From NCBI RefSeq assembly GCF_025147485.1, contig NZ_CP102263.1, positions 3,671,501 to 3,735,500 of the forward strand: a DNA stretch of 64,000 nt, written 5' to 3'. Under the pieces are notes generated by a model, which ran no database searches, was not told where the DNA came from, and was given only the letters and a program-made list of their open reading frames with translations. The translations under genes were made by a program, and so were the position numbers. This DNA is from Bacteroides uniformis (lineage in GTDB: Bacteria; Bacteroidota; Bacteroidia; Bacteroidales; Bacteroidaceae). Of the stretch, positions 17,141 through 24,854 are shown piece after piece. The stretch's first letter is position 1; each line of letters opens with the position of its first letter.

Positions 17141-17216
17141 TAAACCTTAGGTTTAGAATTGCCAAACCTCTACTTCAGACTTCTAAACCTCTACTCTATG
17201 ATTGTAAACCTCTACT
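17141..17216. repeat. Phased array of AAACCT units (21-22 bp period), copy 1
   Basis: AAACC starts at 17142, 17164, 17185 and 17206 (spacings 22, 21, 21). The first unit is the palindrome TAAACCTTAGGTTTA; the next three read AAACCTCTACT. Linkers end AGAATTG, GACTTCT and TGATTGT. It lies between aguA and the DUF2148 gene, both on the minus strand. A second array of the same family is at 62.57 kb. Confidence 0.8.
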
Positions 17217-17225
17217 CGTCAATTA

Positions 17226-17762
17226 TCACTTATCTTCCTTCGGTTTCCGGTCGAAGAATGGATTCTTGGAGGATGCACTCACCGGAATGGCAAAGACAGT
17301 CTTGCATCCTTTCAGCCAATCCAAACGCTGAGCGGCAAGTCCGGCAGAAAACATGACACGGGTATCCACCCTCAAATCGGCAGCCATGGCACAAGCCGAA
17401 CCTACAGCTATCCCTACATCCACCGTATTCAAAGCACAAGGTACTCCCTCCGGACGACCGGCACAAGTGGGAAAACCGCAGTGTCCGCAATTCAAACCTT
17501 GCGTCTGCTCGCGCGTACCTATTATAATTACACATTCAGCCTGCAAAATGTTGTCCGCATCACGGAGAAAGAACTTCATACCGTGCTCTTCAACCATAGC
17601 GACCATCTTTTCAGACAGCTTCTTAATGTCTTCACCCGTAACCAGCGCAGCTTCAATCACATCAATACCTTTTCCTTTCGGTGCCGTGCGCGCAGCAGTC
17701 AGCATTTGCCTTGCCACGTCAAGCACATGTTCGTGGCGGCAATCCCGTTCATTCTGTATCAT
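17226..17762 (-). CDS. DUF2148 cysteine-rich, ferredoxin-like domain protein
   Basis: A 178-residue protein of the DUF2148 family (the family name is from memory of its pattern). The hallmark is the cysteine cluster CGHCGFPTCAGRP followed by VPCALNTVDVGIAVGSACAMAADLRVDTRVMFS, with additional cysteines at residue 8, in LQAECVIIIG and in LKGCKT. The spacing CxxCxxxxC suggests an iron-sulfur or other metal site. It is soluble and has no signal peptide. It is transcribed from a promoter divergent to the fetAB-like operon, which suggests, weakly, a link to iron status. The molecular function is unknown. Confidence 0.82.
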   Translation of the reverse strand: MIQNERDCRHEHVLDVARQMLTAARTAPKGKGIDVIEAALVTGEDIKKLSEKMVAMVEEHGMKFFLRDADNILQAECVIIIGTREQTQGLNCGHCGFPTCAGRPEGVPCALNTVDVGIAVGSACAMAADLRVDTRVMFSAGLAAQRLDWLKGCKTVFAIPVSASSKNPFFDRKPKEDK

Positions 17763-17792
17763 AGTCTTTCTTTCCTGAATTAATTAGTGCGT

Positions 17793-17828
17793 CAAAGATA
17801 GCACAAATATTTTTTTGCACTATCTTTG
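17793..17828. promoter_or_regulatory. Symmetric divergent promoters for DUF2148 and fetA
   Basis: CAAAGATAG at 17793-17801 and CTATCTTTG at 17820-17828 are mirror-image -7 boxes facing away from each other, 20 bp apart. The sequence around them (CAAAGATAGCAC and GCACTATCTTTG) forms a near-palindrome, so one regulator bound at the centre could control both genes. Confidence 0.5.
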
Positions 17829-17854
17829 CGATACAGAAAGATTAAAGGAACACC

Positions 17855-18478
17855 ATGCTGCAAATAGAAAATGCCAGTATCGCCTACGGCAACGATATAC
17901 TTTTCTCGGGTTTCAACCTGCAATTGGAAAGGGGAGAGATAGCCAGTATCTCCGGCCCTTCGGGATGCGGAAAGTCGTCACTGCTGAATGCCATACTTGG
18001 ATTTACTCCGTTAAAAGAAGGACGCATCGTCTTGAACGGCATTCTGCTGGATAAAGGAAACGTCGACGTTGTCCGTAAGCAGACTGCATGGATTCCACAA
18101 GAACTGGCATTGCCGCTGGAATGGGTAAAGGACATGGTACAATTGCCCTTCGGTTTAAAGGCAAACCGGGGTACACCCTTTTCTGAAACCCGTTTATTTG
18201 CATGTTTCGAGGATTTGGGTCTGGAACAAGAGTTATATTACAAACGGGTGAACGAAATATCCGGAGGCCAACGCCAACGGATGATGATAGCCGTAGCCTC
18301 AATGATTGGCAAACCACTGACCATTGTCGATGAACCGACTTCCGCTCTCGACTCCGGTTCCGCGGAAAAAGTACTCTCTTTCTTCCGCAGGCAGACAGAA
18401 AATGGAAGTGCCATACTGACCGTATCCCATGACAAAAGATTCGCCAACGGATGTGACCGACATATAATCATGAAATAA
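17855..18478 (+). CDS. fetA: ABC transporter ATP-binding protein, FetA-like
   Basis: A 207-residue ABC ATPase. Walker A is GPSGCGKS (residues 34-41), the signature is ISGGQRQRMMIA, Walker B is TIVDEPTSALD, and the H-loop is TVSHDKRF. It is short, as FetA/YbbL ATPases are. The next gene, 11 bp away, encodes a UPF0014/FetB permease, so together they form a two-gene exporter thought in E. coli to expel iron and protect from peroxide stress. The specific substrate in Bacteroides is inferred from the pairing. Confidence 0.85.
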   Translation: MLQIENASIAYGNDILFSGFNLQLERGEIASISGPSGCGKSSLLNAILGFTPLKEGRIVLNGILLDKGNVDVVRKQTAWIPQELALPLEWVKDMVQLPFGLKANRGTPFSETRLFACFEDLGLEQELYYKRVNEISGGQRQRMMIAVASMIGKPLTIVDEPTSALDSGSAEKVLSFFRRQTENGSAILTVSHDKRFANGCDRHIIMK

Positions 18479-18489
18479 CATACACACTA

Positions 18490-19299
18490 TTGGGAACCAT
18501 AGATATATCATACCTCAGCCTGGGCATCGGATTATTGCTATTATTAATACCGCTGTTTTACATCTGGAAGTTCAAGACCGGACTGTTGCGCGCTACTGTG
18601 ATAGGTACGGCACGCATGATTGTCCAGTTGTTCTTCATCGGCATATACTTGAACTACCTCTTTTTATGGGATAACCCGTGGATAAACTTTCTATGGGTAA
18701 TTGTCATGATATTTGTAGCATCGCAGACGGCATTGGCACGAACACAATTGAAGAGGAAGATTCTGCTCCTGCCCATATCCGCAGGTTTCTTATGCAGTGT
18801 AGTATGTGTAGGCTTGTACTTTATCGGAATAGTACTGAGAGTGGAAAACGTATTCAGCGCCCGGTATTTCATCCCTATTTTCGGCATACTGATGGGCAAC
18901 ATGCTATCCAGTAACGTCATAGCCCTCAACACCTATTATAGTGGACTGAAACGGGAACAACAGCTTTACCGGTATCTTCTCGGCAATGGTGCTACAAAAG
19001 CGGAAGCACAGGCACCTTTCATCCGCCAAGCCATCATCAAATCCTTCAGTCCGCTGATTGCCAATATATCCGTGATGGGGCTGGTTGCTTTTCCGGGAAC
19101 CATGATTGGCCAGATATTGGGTGGCAGCAGCCCGAATGTGGCCATCAAATATCAGATGATGATTATGGTCATCACCTTTACCGCCTCCATGCTGTCACTG
19201 ATGATTACAATCTCTCTGGCTTCCCGCAAGTCGTTCGATGCCTACGGCAAGCTACTGCCGGTGATGGTAGAGAAGAAGGGAAAAAAGGAGCATAAATAA
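18490..19299 (+). CDS. fetB: FetB-like ABC permease (UPF0014 family)
   Basis: A 269-residue membrane protein with about seven spans and the UPF0014 signatures RATVIGTARMIVQL, FIPIFGILMGNMLSSNVIALNTYY and LVAFPGTMIGQILGGSSPNVAIKYQ. The start is TTG 18490; no ATG or GTG is available before conserved sequence. The stop is only 2 bp from the stop of the convergent gene. Together with the preceding ATPase it should form a metal (iron) exporter at the inner membrane. Confidence 0.87.
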   Translation: MGTIDISYLSLGIGLLLLLIPLFYIWKFKTGLLRATVIGTARMIVQLFFIGIYLNYLFLWDNPWINFLWVIVMIFVASQTALARTQLKRKILLLPISAGFLCSVVCVGLYFIGIVLRVENVFSARYFIPIFGILMGNMLSSNVIALNTYYSGLKREQQLYRYLLGNGATKAEAQAPFIRQAIIKSFSPLIANISVMGLVAFPGTMIGQILGGSSPNVAIKYQMMIMVITFTASMLSLMITISLASRKSFDAYGKLLPVMVEKKGKKEHK

Positions 19300-19301
19300 C
19301 T

Positions 19302-19712
19302 TCAACGGTGGTGGGCATCCAGTTTTCCGGGGAGATAGCGTAGCTGCACATATTGTACGCCCGGTTTCACAAAGCCGCTGTCCAACATCACTTTCTTTAC
19401 ACGGAATTCTTCAAGCCTATACTGCAGGTAACTTTTGATGCGTTGACTTTGCGGCTTGGTATATGCCAGCAGATTAACTTTTCCCAGCGAATCAATCTCT
19501 ACCCTTGCCTTGACGGTGCGTAGAGAAAGAGGACCGTCTTTTTTCTTAGCCTGATAATCTTTATCCTTGTCTACCCAAAAGATAGCCGTAGCCTTGGGAG
19601 TAGTATCTACCGGCTCCTCCATATCCTCAGATACATCTTTACCGGAACAGTTCGTATCCTGACAAGACAATAACGATAAAAGGAAAAGAAACAAAACAAG
19701 TAATGTTTTCAT
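19302..19712 (-). CDS. Small lipoprotein of unknown function
   Basis: About 136 residues beginning MKTLLVLFLFLLSLLSCQD, a lipoprotein signal with the lipobox LLSC. An ATG eight codons further upstream is also in frame, but the signal peptide starts at the inner one. The mature part has an acidic linker (SGKDVSEDMEEPVDTTPK) and a compact C-terminal domain (AIFWVDKDKDY, RTVKARVEIDSLGKVNLLAY, LQYRLEEFRVKKVMLDSGFV). The last part resembles a small TonB-C-like or DUF4891-like fold, which I cannot confirm. It lies 24 bp downstream of the DUF4377 lipoprotein gene and is probably co-transcribed. Confidence 0.75.
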   Translation of the reverse strand: MKTLLVLFLFLLSLLSCQDTNCSGKDVSEDMEEPVDTTPKATAIFWVDKDKDYQAKKKDGPLSLRTVKARVEIDSLGKVNLLAYTKPQSQRIKSYLQYRLEEFRVKKVMLDSGFVKPGVQYVQLRYLPGKLDAHHR

Positions 19713-19736
19713 AATAAAGGAGATTAATGTGTCCAA

Positions 19737-20513
19737 CTAATCAAACGTACCCGATGAAGCATATATTATCGGATATATAAAATGTTCTTCACCTTCCGTT
19801 TGCGGTTGTTCAAACAATTGTTTGTAGATAGGTTCCGGCTCTGTTTCAGAGAAAAAATCTGCATCAGCAGGATAAATACCATAATACCACCAGGGAGTTC
19901 CTTCCATATTATAAGGCTCAATACCCTCGATTACAAACTTATATAATCCAACTGTATCACCATCTTTTATAATGCTTGTATAGGTTCCATAATTGGTCCC
20001 CATATTATATCTCAATCCTTTTAAAGGAGCATATTCTTCTTCAGTAAACTCGCCTGCTACATATTTTTTTCTTTTGCATGCAAAAGGAATCTCATATTTT
20101 CCTCCATCAGGAGAAAGAATAAAAGGATTGGGTCCATCAACCTCTATTGTATATTCATATTCTACTCCGACTTTTGATAACACCTCGACCAGTTCGTATG
20201 CAATATTACTGGCATCGGCGGGAGGGTTGAGCAAAGTTGTTTTTTTCACCAATAAGGTGTATTCATACCCCTTGCTATAATCAAACCCGGCAATTCCTAA
20301 AAAGTCCAACGCTTCATATTCATTTTTACCTTCCTCCTTTACCAACATACAATCAATGAAATGATCACTTCCCCAAGGCTGGTAAGTGCCAATCTCGGAA
20401 GAGACCTTCATTTTAATGTTTTCTACATTGTCTTGTGGAGTATCACTGTTACAAGAGGTCACACCAATTATAATCAAGAGCGATAAAATTCCGAATAGTT
20501 TTTTAGTTTTCAT
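19737..20513 (-). CDS. DUF4377-type lipoprotein
   Basis: A 258-residue exported lipoprotein (signal MKTKKLFGILSLLIIIGVTSC, lipobox GVTSC). Residues about 35-105 match the DUF4377 pattern: V-G-x-x, CMLVKEEGK, then F.GIAGFDYSKGYEYTLLVKKT and PPADASNIAYELVEVLSK. The C-terminal half is a beta-rich region (GGKYEIPFACKRKKYV, TPWWYYGIYPADADF) that I do not recognise. Codon use is more AT-rich than the neighbours, suggesting later acquisition or relaxed selection. The -7 box is 27 bp upstream. Confidence 0.78.
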   Translation of the reverse strand: MKTKKLFGILSLLIIIGVTSCNSDTPQDNVENIKMKVSSEIGTYQPWGSDHFIDCMLVKEEGKNEYEALDFLGIAGFDYSKGYEYTLLVKKTTLLNPPADASNIAYELVEVLSKVGVEYEYTIEVDGPNPFILSPDGGKYEIPFACKRKKYVAGEFTEEEYAPLKGLRYNMGTNYGTYTSIIKDGDTVGLYKFVIEGIEPYNMEGTPWWYYGIYPADADFFSETEPEPIYKQLFEQPQTEGEEHFIYPIIYASSGTFD

Positions 20514-20539
20514 AGATTTAGTTTTATAATAATCGCTCG

Positions 20540-20547
20540 CAAAGATA
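20540..20547 (-). promoter_or_regulatory. Promoter of the DUF4377 lipoprotein gene
   Basis: CAAAGATA is TATCTTTG on the coding strand, 27 bp before the start. Confidence 0.55.
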
Positions 20548-20672
20548 GTCTTTTTCGTGATAAAACATTTTTCGATAAGAGTTTTTGTTGGAAGAAAACC
20601 GTCTATTACTCAAATTTGTTACTGATATTTTATAAAAAGAATAAAAAACATTCTCAATCCATTGCTTTTTAC

Positions 20673-20680
20673 TATATTTG
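20673..20680 (+). promoter_or_regulatory. Promoter of the NIF3-family gene
   Basis: TATATTTG matches TAnnTTTG. It overlaps an upstream in-frame start candidate at 20678 and so supports the ATG at 20702 as the true start. Confidence 0.55.
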
Positions 20681-20701
20681 CAACCAAATTTTCTGTTCAC
20701 A

Positions 20702-21796
20702 ATGAAAATTAAGGAATTAGTAAGCGCCCTTGAACGGTTCGCGCCTCTGCCATTGCAAGACGGATTTGATAATGCCGGCCTGCAAATCGGATTGACAGAT
20801 GCGGAAGCAACAGGGGCTTTGTTGTGTCTTGACGTTACTGAAGCTGTACTGGATGAAGCCATTGCATTGGGATATAATGTGGTTATATCACATCACCCTC
20901 TCATTTTCAAAGGGTATAAATCCATCACGGGCAGGGATTATGTGGAACGTTGTATCTTGAAAGCCATCAAGAATGACATCGTTGTTTATGCTGCGCACAC
21001 TAACCTGGATAATGCACCGGGAGGAGTGAACTTCAAGATTGCCGAGAAAATCGGTTTGAAGAATGTCCGTATCCTGGAAGCCAAGGAAAATGCGCTGGTA
21101 AAGCTGACCACATTTGTACCGACCGCCCAAGCGGAAGACGTGAGGAAAGCCTTGTTCGACGCTGGATGCGGCAATATCGGCAACTATGATTTGTGCAGTT
21201 ATAACATGGAAGGCGAGGGGACATTCCGAGCCCGGGAAGGTGCCACCCCATACTGTGGAGCGATAGGGGAGCTGCATACCGAACGTGAAGTACGTATTGA
21301 GACAATCATACCCGCCTACAAAAAAGCGGCAACTGTCAAGGCACTGCTTGCGGCACATCCATATGAAGAACCGGTCTATGATATTTATCCCTTGCAAAAC
21401 TCATGGCCACAAGCCGGAGCCGGTGTCATTGGCGAATTGGAAGTACCGGAGACAGAACTTGAATTCCTGAAACGGATAAAGAAAACCTTCGAAGTAGGGT
21501 GTCTCAGACATAACAAACTCCTCGGGCGGGAAATACAGACTGTTGCATTATGTGGCGGCGCCGGCGCTTTCCTAATGCCGCTTGCCATCCGCAACCGTGC
21601 AGATGTCTTTATCACCGGCGAGATAAAATACCATGACTATTTCGGACATGATACCGATATATTATTGGCTGAAATAGGGCATTATGAAAGTGAGCAATAT
21701 ACGAAAGAAATATTTTATACAATAATCCGGGATTTGTTTCCTCATTTTGAGGTCCAAATGACCAAAGTGAATACAAACCCCATAAAATACATGTAA
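20702..21796 (+). CDS. NIF3-family dinuclear metal-centre protein
   Basis: A 364-residue NIF3/YbgI-type protein, the long form with an inserted CutA/PII-like middle domain (TTFVPTAQAEDVRKALFDAG to VRIETIIPAYKKAATVKALLAAHPYEEP). Metal ligands are expected in DVTEAVLDEAI, VISHHPLIF (two His), YAAHTNLDNAPGG and the C-terminal GHYESEQYTKE motif. Databases label such proteins GTP cyclohydrolase I type 2, but the activity is not settled. It is followed after 5 bp by a zinc-ribbon coiled-coil gene, an arrangement conserved in many bacteria, and shares its promoter. Confidence 0.92.
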   Translation: MKIKELVSALERFAPLPLQDGFDNAGLQIGLTDAEATGALLCLDVTEAVLDEAIALGYNVVISHHPLIFKGYKSITGRDYVERCILKAIKNDIVVYAAHTNLDNAPGGVNFKIAEKIGLKNVRILEAKENALVKLTTFVPTAQAEDVRKALFDAGCGNIGNYDLCSYNMEGEGTFRAREGATPYCGAIGELHTEREVRIETIIPAYKKAATVKALLAAHPYEEPVYDIYPLQNSWPQAGAGVIGELEVPETELEFLKRIKKTFEVGCLRHNKLLGREIQTVALCGGAGAFLMPLAIRNRADVFITGEIKYHDYFGHDTDILLAEIGHYESEQYTKEIFYTIIRDLFPHFEVQMTKVNTNPIKYM

Positions 21797-21801
21797 GTAA
21801 A

Positions 21802-22641
21802 ATGGCTAAAGAAGCAAAAAAAGATCCTCAGGAATTAACCGTAGAACAGAAGTTGAAAGCTTTGTTCCAATTGCAGACAATGCTGTCCAAAATCGATGAA
21901 ATCAAGACGTTGAGAGGTGAACTTCCACTGGAAGTACAGGACTTGGAAGACGAAATAGCCGGTCTGAGTACCCGTATAGACAGAATCAAGGCAGAAGTTG
22001 CCGAGTTGAAATCCTCCATTGCAGGAAAGAAAGTTGAAATTGAAACCGCAAAGGCTTCTGTAGCTAAATATAAAGACCAGCAGGACAACGTACGCAACAA
22101 CCGCGAATATGACTTCTTAAGCAAGGAAATCGAATTCCAGACATTGGAAATCGAACTCTGCGAAAAGCGTATCAAGGAATTTGCCGCACAAGAGGAAGAA
22201 AAATCTCAAGAAGTAGCAGAAAGCACTGCTGCTCTGGAAGAAAGACAAAAAGACCTCGACGTAAAGAAGAGCGAACTGGACGAAATCATCTCCGAGACCA
22301 AGCAAGAGGAAGAGAAGCTGAGAGACAAAGCCAAAGAACTGGAAACAAAGATTGAACCCCGTCTGCTTCAGTCCTTCAAACGTATCCGTAAGAATTCACG
22401 CAATGGACTGGGTATTGTATACGTACAGCGTGATGCTTGCGGTGGTTGCTTCAACAAGATTCCGCCCCAGAGACAATTGGACATCCGCTCACGCAAGAAA
22501 ATTATCGTTTGCGAATATTGTGGCCGTATCATGATTGACCCGGAATTAGCAGGTATAACTCCCGAACAGAAAGTGGAAGTTGTAAAGGAAAAGCCAGTAA
22601 GAGCCAAAAGAAAAATCGTACATATCGGCTCAGATAATTAA
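21802..22641 (+). CDS. Coiled-coil protein with C-terminal zinc ribbon
   Basis: A 279-residue cytosolic protein. Residues about 10-190 form a long charged coiled coil (EDEIAGLSTRIDRIKAEVAE, KDQQDNVRNNREYDFLSKEI). The C-terminal zinc ribbon has two CxxC pairs, in DACGGCFNKIPPQ and IIVCEYCGRIM. This is the CT398/zf-RING_7 type that commonly accompanies NIF3 genes. The tail is basic (KPVRAKRKIVHIGSDN), which could bind nucleic acid. It ends before a strong terminator, closing a two-gene operon. Confidence 0.88.
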   Translation: MAKEAKKDPQELTVEQKLKALFQLQTMLSKIDEIKTLRGELPLEVQDLEDEIAGLSTRIDRIKAEVAELKSSIAGKKVEIETAKASVAKYKDQQDNVRNNREYDFLSKEIEFQTLEIELCEKRIKEFAAQEEEKSQEVAESTAALEERQKDLDVKKSELDEIISETKQEEEKLRDKAKELETKIEPRLLQSFKRIRKNSRNGLGIVYVQRDACGGCFNKIPPQRQLDIRSRKKIIVCEYCGRIMIDPELAGITPEQKVEVVKEKPVRAKRKIVHIGSDN

Positions 22642-22663
22642 AAATAGAACATTTTCTATATAT

Positions 22664-22701
22664 AAAACGGCAATAGTAAAGCACCTATTGCCGTTTTTTT
22701 G
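22664..22701 (+). terminator. Terminator of the NIF3/zinc-ribbon operon
   Basis: AAAACGGCAATAG pairs perfectly with CTATTGCCGTTTT around an 8-base loop and continues into T residues. Confidence 0.88.
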
Positions 22702-22786
22702 TTAAATAAGCTCATAAAAACCTGCTATTAGAGAAAAAAGAAGTAGTTTTGTTGCTTGAAAAATTAATAGAATTAAATTAAAAAGC

Positions 22787-23953
22787 ATGAGACTAAACAA
22801 ATTATTCATACTCTATTCACTTTTCGGAATATTGATGGCATCGTGCATAAAAGATGAAGCACCCAATGCTGAAGCTGATATAACAGGCATCTCTTTTGAA
22901 GAAGATGTACTGGCAAGCGCTCGTTTCAATTTAAATCCGTCTTACAATGATAATCTGCAGGCCTACCCCATATTAGTAAAAGTAAAAGAGGGCACTCCTT
23001 TAAACAAACTATCCCCCCTGTTTGAGTTGACGCCGGGCGCTACCATTAGTCCGGAAAGTGGTAGTGAACACGATTTCTCTGACGGAAAAAGGGTAAAGTA
23101 TACCGTAACTTCTGAGAACAAGGCTTGGCAGCGAGTATATTCCATCGGTGTACGCGAACAATCGGTATCAGACATCCCAAATGAATTCCATTTTGAAGAC
23201 ATACGACTTATCAATGGAATTAACCCCAAATACAAATATCAGGAGTTCTATGAAGAACAAGACGGATTGGAACTGACATGGGCCAGTGGAAATGAAGGAT
23301 TCAACTGGGCAGCCAGTTCATCAGCTACTGAAAATTACCCTACGTCACAATATGACAATGGTAAAAACGGAAAGTGTGCCAAATTAGAAACTCGGCTTAC
23401 CGGCTCTCTGGGAGCAATGGTAGGTATGCCGATAGCTGCTGGAAATTTGTTTATCGGTGAGTTTGATATGACGAATGCTCTCACCAGCCCATTGAAAGCC
23501 ACACATTTCGGCACTCCTTTCTGTTATAAGCCCTCACGTCTAAAAGGTTGGTACAAGTACAAAGCCGGTGAACGTTTTTATGAAAACGGTGGATACACCG
23601 ACCGTAAAGATGTGATGAACATCTATGCAATCTTTTATGAAGGCGAAAGTTACAACGAAGCAGGAGAAGTTACGGAAGTAATATTGGATGGAAATCTGCC
23701 AAACCAGAACTATGAACATCCCAGTATGGTAGCTTTAGCTCTAATATCCAATCCCCACGAAACCGATGATTGGGAAGCTTTCGACATTCCTTTTGACTAT
23801 CAGAGATATGGAAAAGAAATAGATGAAACCAAACTGGCAAAAGGAAAATATAAACTAAGTATCATTTTTGCATCCAGCAAGAACGGTGCAACTTTCGAGG
23901 GTGCGCCCGGAAGTACCCTTTTAGTGGATGATGTGGAACTGATTTTCGAATAA
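22787..23953 (+). CDS. PCMD domain-containing surface lipoprotein
   Basis: A 388-residue lipoprotein: signal MRLNKLFILYSLFGILMASC with lipobox LMASC. After an N-terminal immunoglobulin-like strand region (PILVKVKEGTPLNKLSPLFE, SGSEHDFSDGKRVKYTVTSENK) comes the putative carbohydrate metabolism domain, with FNWAASSS, KNGKCAKLETRLTG, GNLFIGEF and FGTPFCYKPSRLKGWYKYKAGE. The end ASSKNGATFEGAPGSTLLVDDVELIFE is diagnostic of PCMD. Such proteins are usually cell-surface glycan or protein-binding partners. It is followed after 25 bp by an outer-membrane barrel gene, so the pair probably works together. Confidence 0.87.
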   Translation: MRLNKLFILYSLFGILMASCIKDEAPNAEADITGISFEEDVLASARFNLNPSYNDNLQAYPILVKVKEGTPLNKLSPLFELTPGATISPESGSEHDFSDGKRVKYTVTSENKAWQRVYSIGVREQSVSDIPNEFHFEDIRLINGINPKYKYQEFYEEQDGLELTWASGNEGFNWAASSSATENYPTSQYDNGKNGKCAKLETRLTGSLGAMVGMPIAAGNLFIGEFDMTNALTSPLKATHFGTPFCYKPSRLKGWYKYKAGERFYENGGYTDRKDVMNIYAIFYEGESYNEAGEVTEVILDGNLPNQNYEHPSMVALALISNPHETDDWEAFDIPFDYQRYGKEIDETKLAKGKYKLSIIFASSKNGATFEGAPGSTLLVDDVELIFE

Positions 23954-23978
23954 GAACCCTGTAGAATTGGAATACAAC

Positions 23979-24761
23979 ATGATAAAGAAAATAGTAGCAT
24001 TTATCGCATTGGCAGTTTACATGCAAACCGCCCTATACGCTCAAGAGAATCAGAATCGTACGCTTATAAACGCTGCCCTGCACGGATGGGAATATGAGAT
24101 AAGGGCCGGTGTCAGCATCGGTGGTACTTCCCCGCTTCCATTGCCCGTAGAAATACGGAGTATCGATGCCTACAATCCTACTTTAGCTCTTATGCTGGAA
24201 GGAAATGCCATCAAGTGGTTAGGAAAAACTAAAAAATGGGGAGTAATAACCGGGGTAAGACTGGAAACCAAAAATATGATTACCAAAGCGACAGTAAAGA
24301 ACTATGGCATGGAAATCATAGGAAATGACGGTAACCGCTTGAAAGGTAACTGGACGGGAGGAGTAAAAACCAAAGTACGCAATGCCTACATTACTGTCCC
24401 CGTACTTGGAGCATATAAAATCAACTCACGATTGCGAGCCAAAGCAGGTGCATATGTATCCTACCTGATGGATGAGGAATTCTCCGGATATGTATATGAA
24501 GGTTATCTGCGTGAAGGTAATCCTACCGGAAAGAAAGTCAACTTCTCCGACGGTGCCATTGCCACTTACGACTTTTCGGATGATTTGCGCAAGTTTGCCT
24601 GGGGCGTGCAAGCTGGTGTAGACTGGCGTGCCTTCAAACATCTGAGTGTATTTGCCGACCTTACATGGGGATTGAATGATATTTTCAAGAAAGATTTCAA
24701 TACAATTACCTTTGCCATGTATCCCATCTACTTGAATGTGGGTTTCGGATATGCCTTCTAA
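23979..24761 (+). CDS. Outer-membrane beta-barrel protein
   Basis: About 260 residues with signal peptide MIKKIVAFIALAVYMQTALYAQ. I use the ATG at 23979 because it directly precedes the signal; an earlier in-frame ATG adds four residues. The body alternates hydrophobic and polar residues as in small porin-like barrels (WEYEIRAGVSIGGTSPLPLP, KWGVITGVRLETKNMI, AYITVPVLGAYKINSRLRAKAGAYVSY) and ends in the terminal strand YLNVGFGYAF with a final aromatic residue, the usual BAM recognition end. It is the second gene of a two-gene unit with the PCMD lipoprotein. Confidence 0.85.
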   Translation: MIKKIVAFIALAVYMQTALYAQENQNRTLINAALHGWEYEIRAGVSIGGTSPLPLPVEIRSIDAYNPTLALMLEGNAIKWLGKTKKWGVITGVRLETKNMITKATVKNYGMEIIGNDGNRLKGNWTGGVKTKVRNAYITVPVLGAYKINSRLRAKAGAYVSYLMDEEFSGYVYEGYLREGNPTGKKVNFSDGAIATYDFSDDLRKFAWGVQAGVDWRAFKHLSVFADLTWGLNDIFKKDFNTITFAMYPIYLNVGFGYAF

Positions 24762-24763
24762 GA

Positions 24764-24780
24764 TACTCGGGTATACCGAG
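24764..24780 (+). terminator. Weak hairpin after the barrel gene
   Basis: ACTCGG pairs with CCGAGT around GTATA. No T run follows, so it may be a processing or weak termination site. Confidence 0.35.
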
Positions 24781-24795
24781 TAAATACTCATAAAC

Positions 24796-24854
24796 AAATA
24801 AAGGTTTAGGTTGTTATCAATCCCATAAAAAGATAACCACCTAAACCTTTATTT
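24796..24854. promoter_or_regulatory. Large inverted repeat abutting the efflux operon start codon
   Basis: A 23-base left arm (24796-24818) and right arm (24832-24854) match with one mismatch, separated by 13 bases (AATCCCATAAAAA). The inner arm part is GGTTTAGGT / ACCTAAACC. The right arm ends exactly one base before the ATG of the outer-membrane efflux gene. In RNA this would hide the initiation region; in DNA it could be a two-fold regulator site. Confidence 0.7.

Noticed and set aside
17016..17165. N-terminal extension of agmatine deiminase
   Set aside because: The frame is open but not like the family, which starts at the PAEW...SGIQLTWPH region; its distal end lies in the repeat array.
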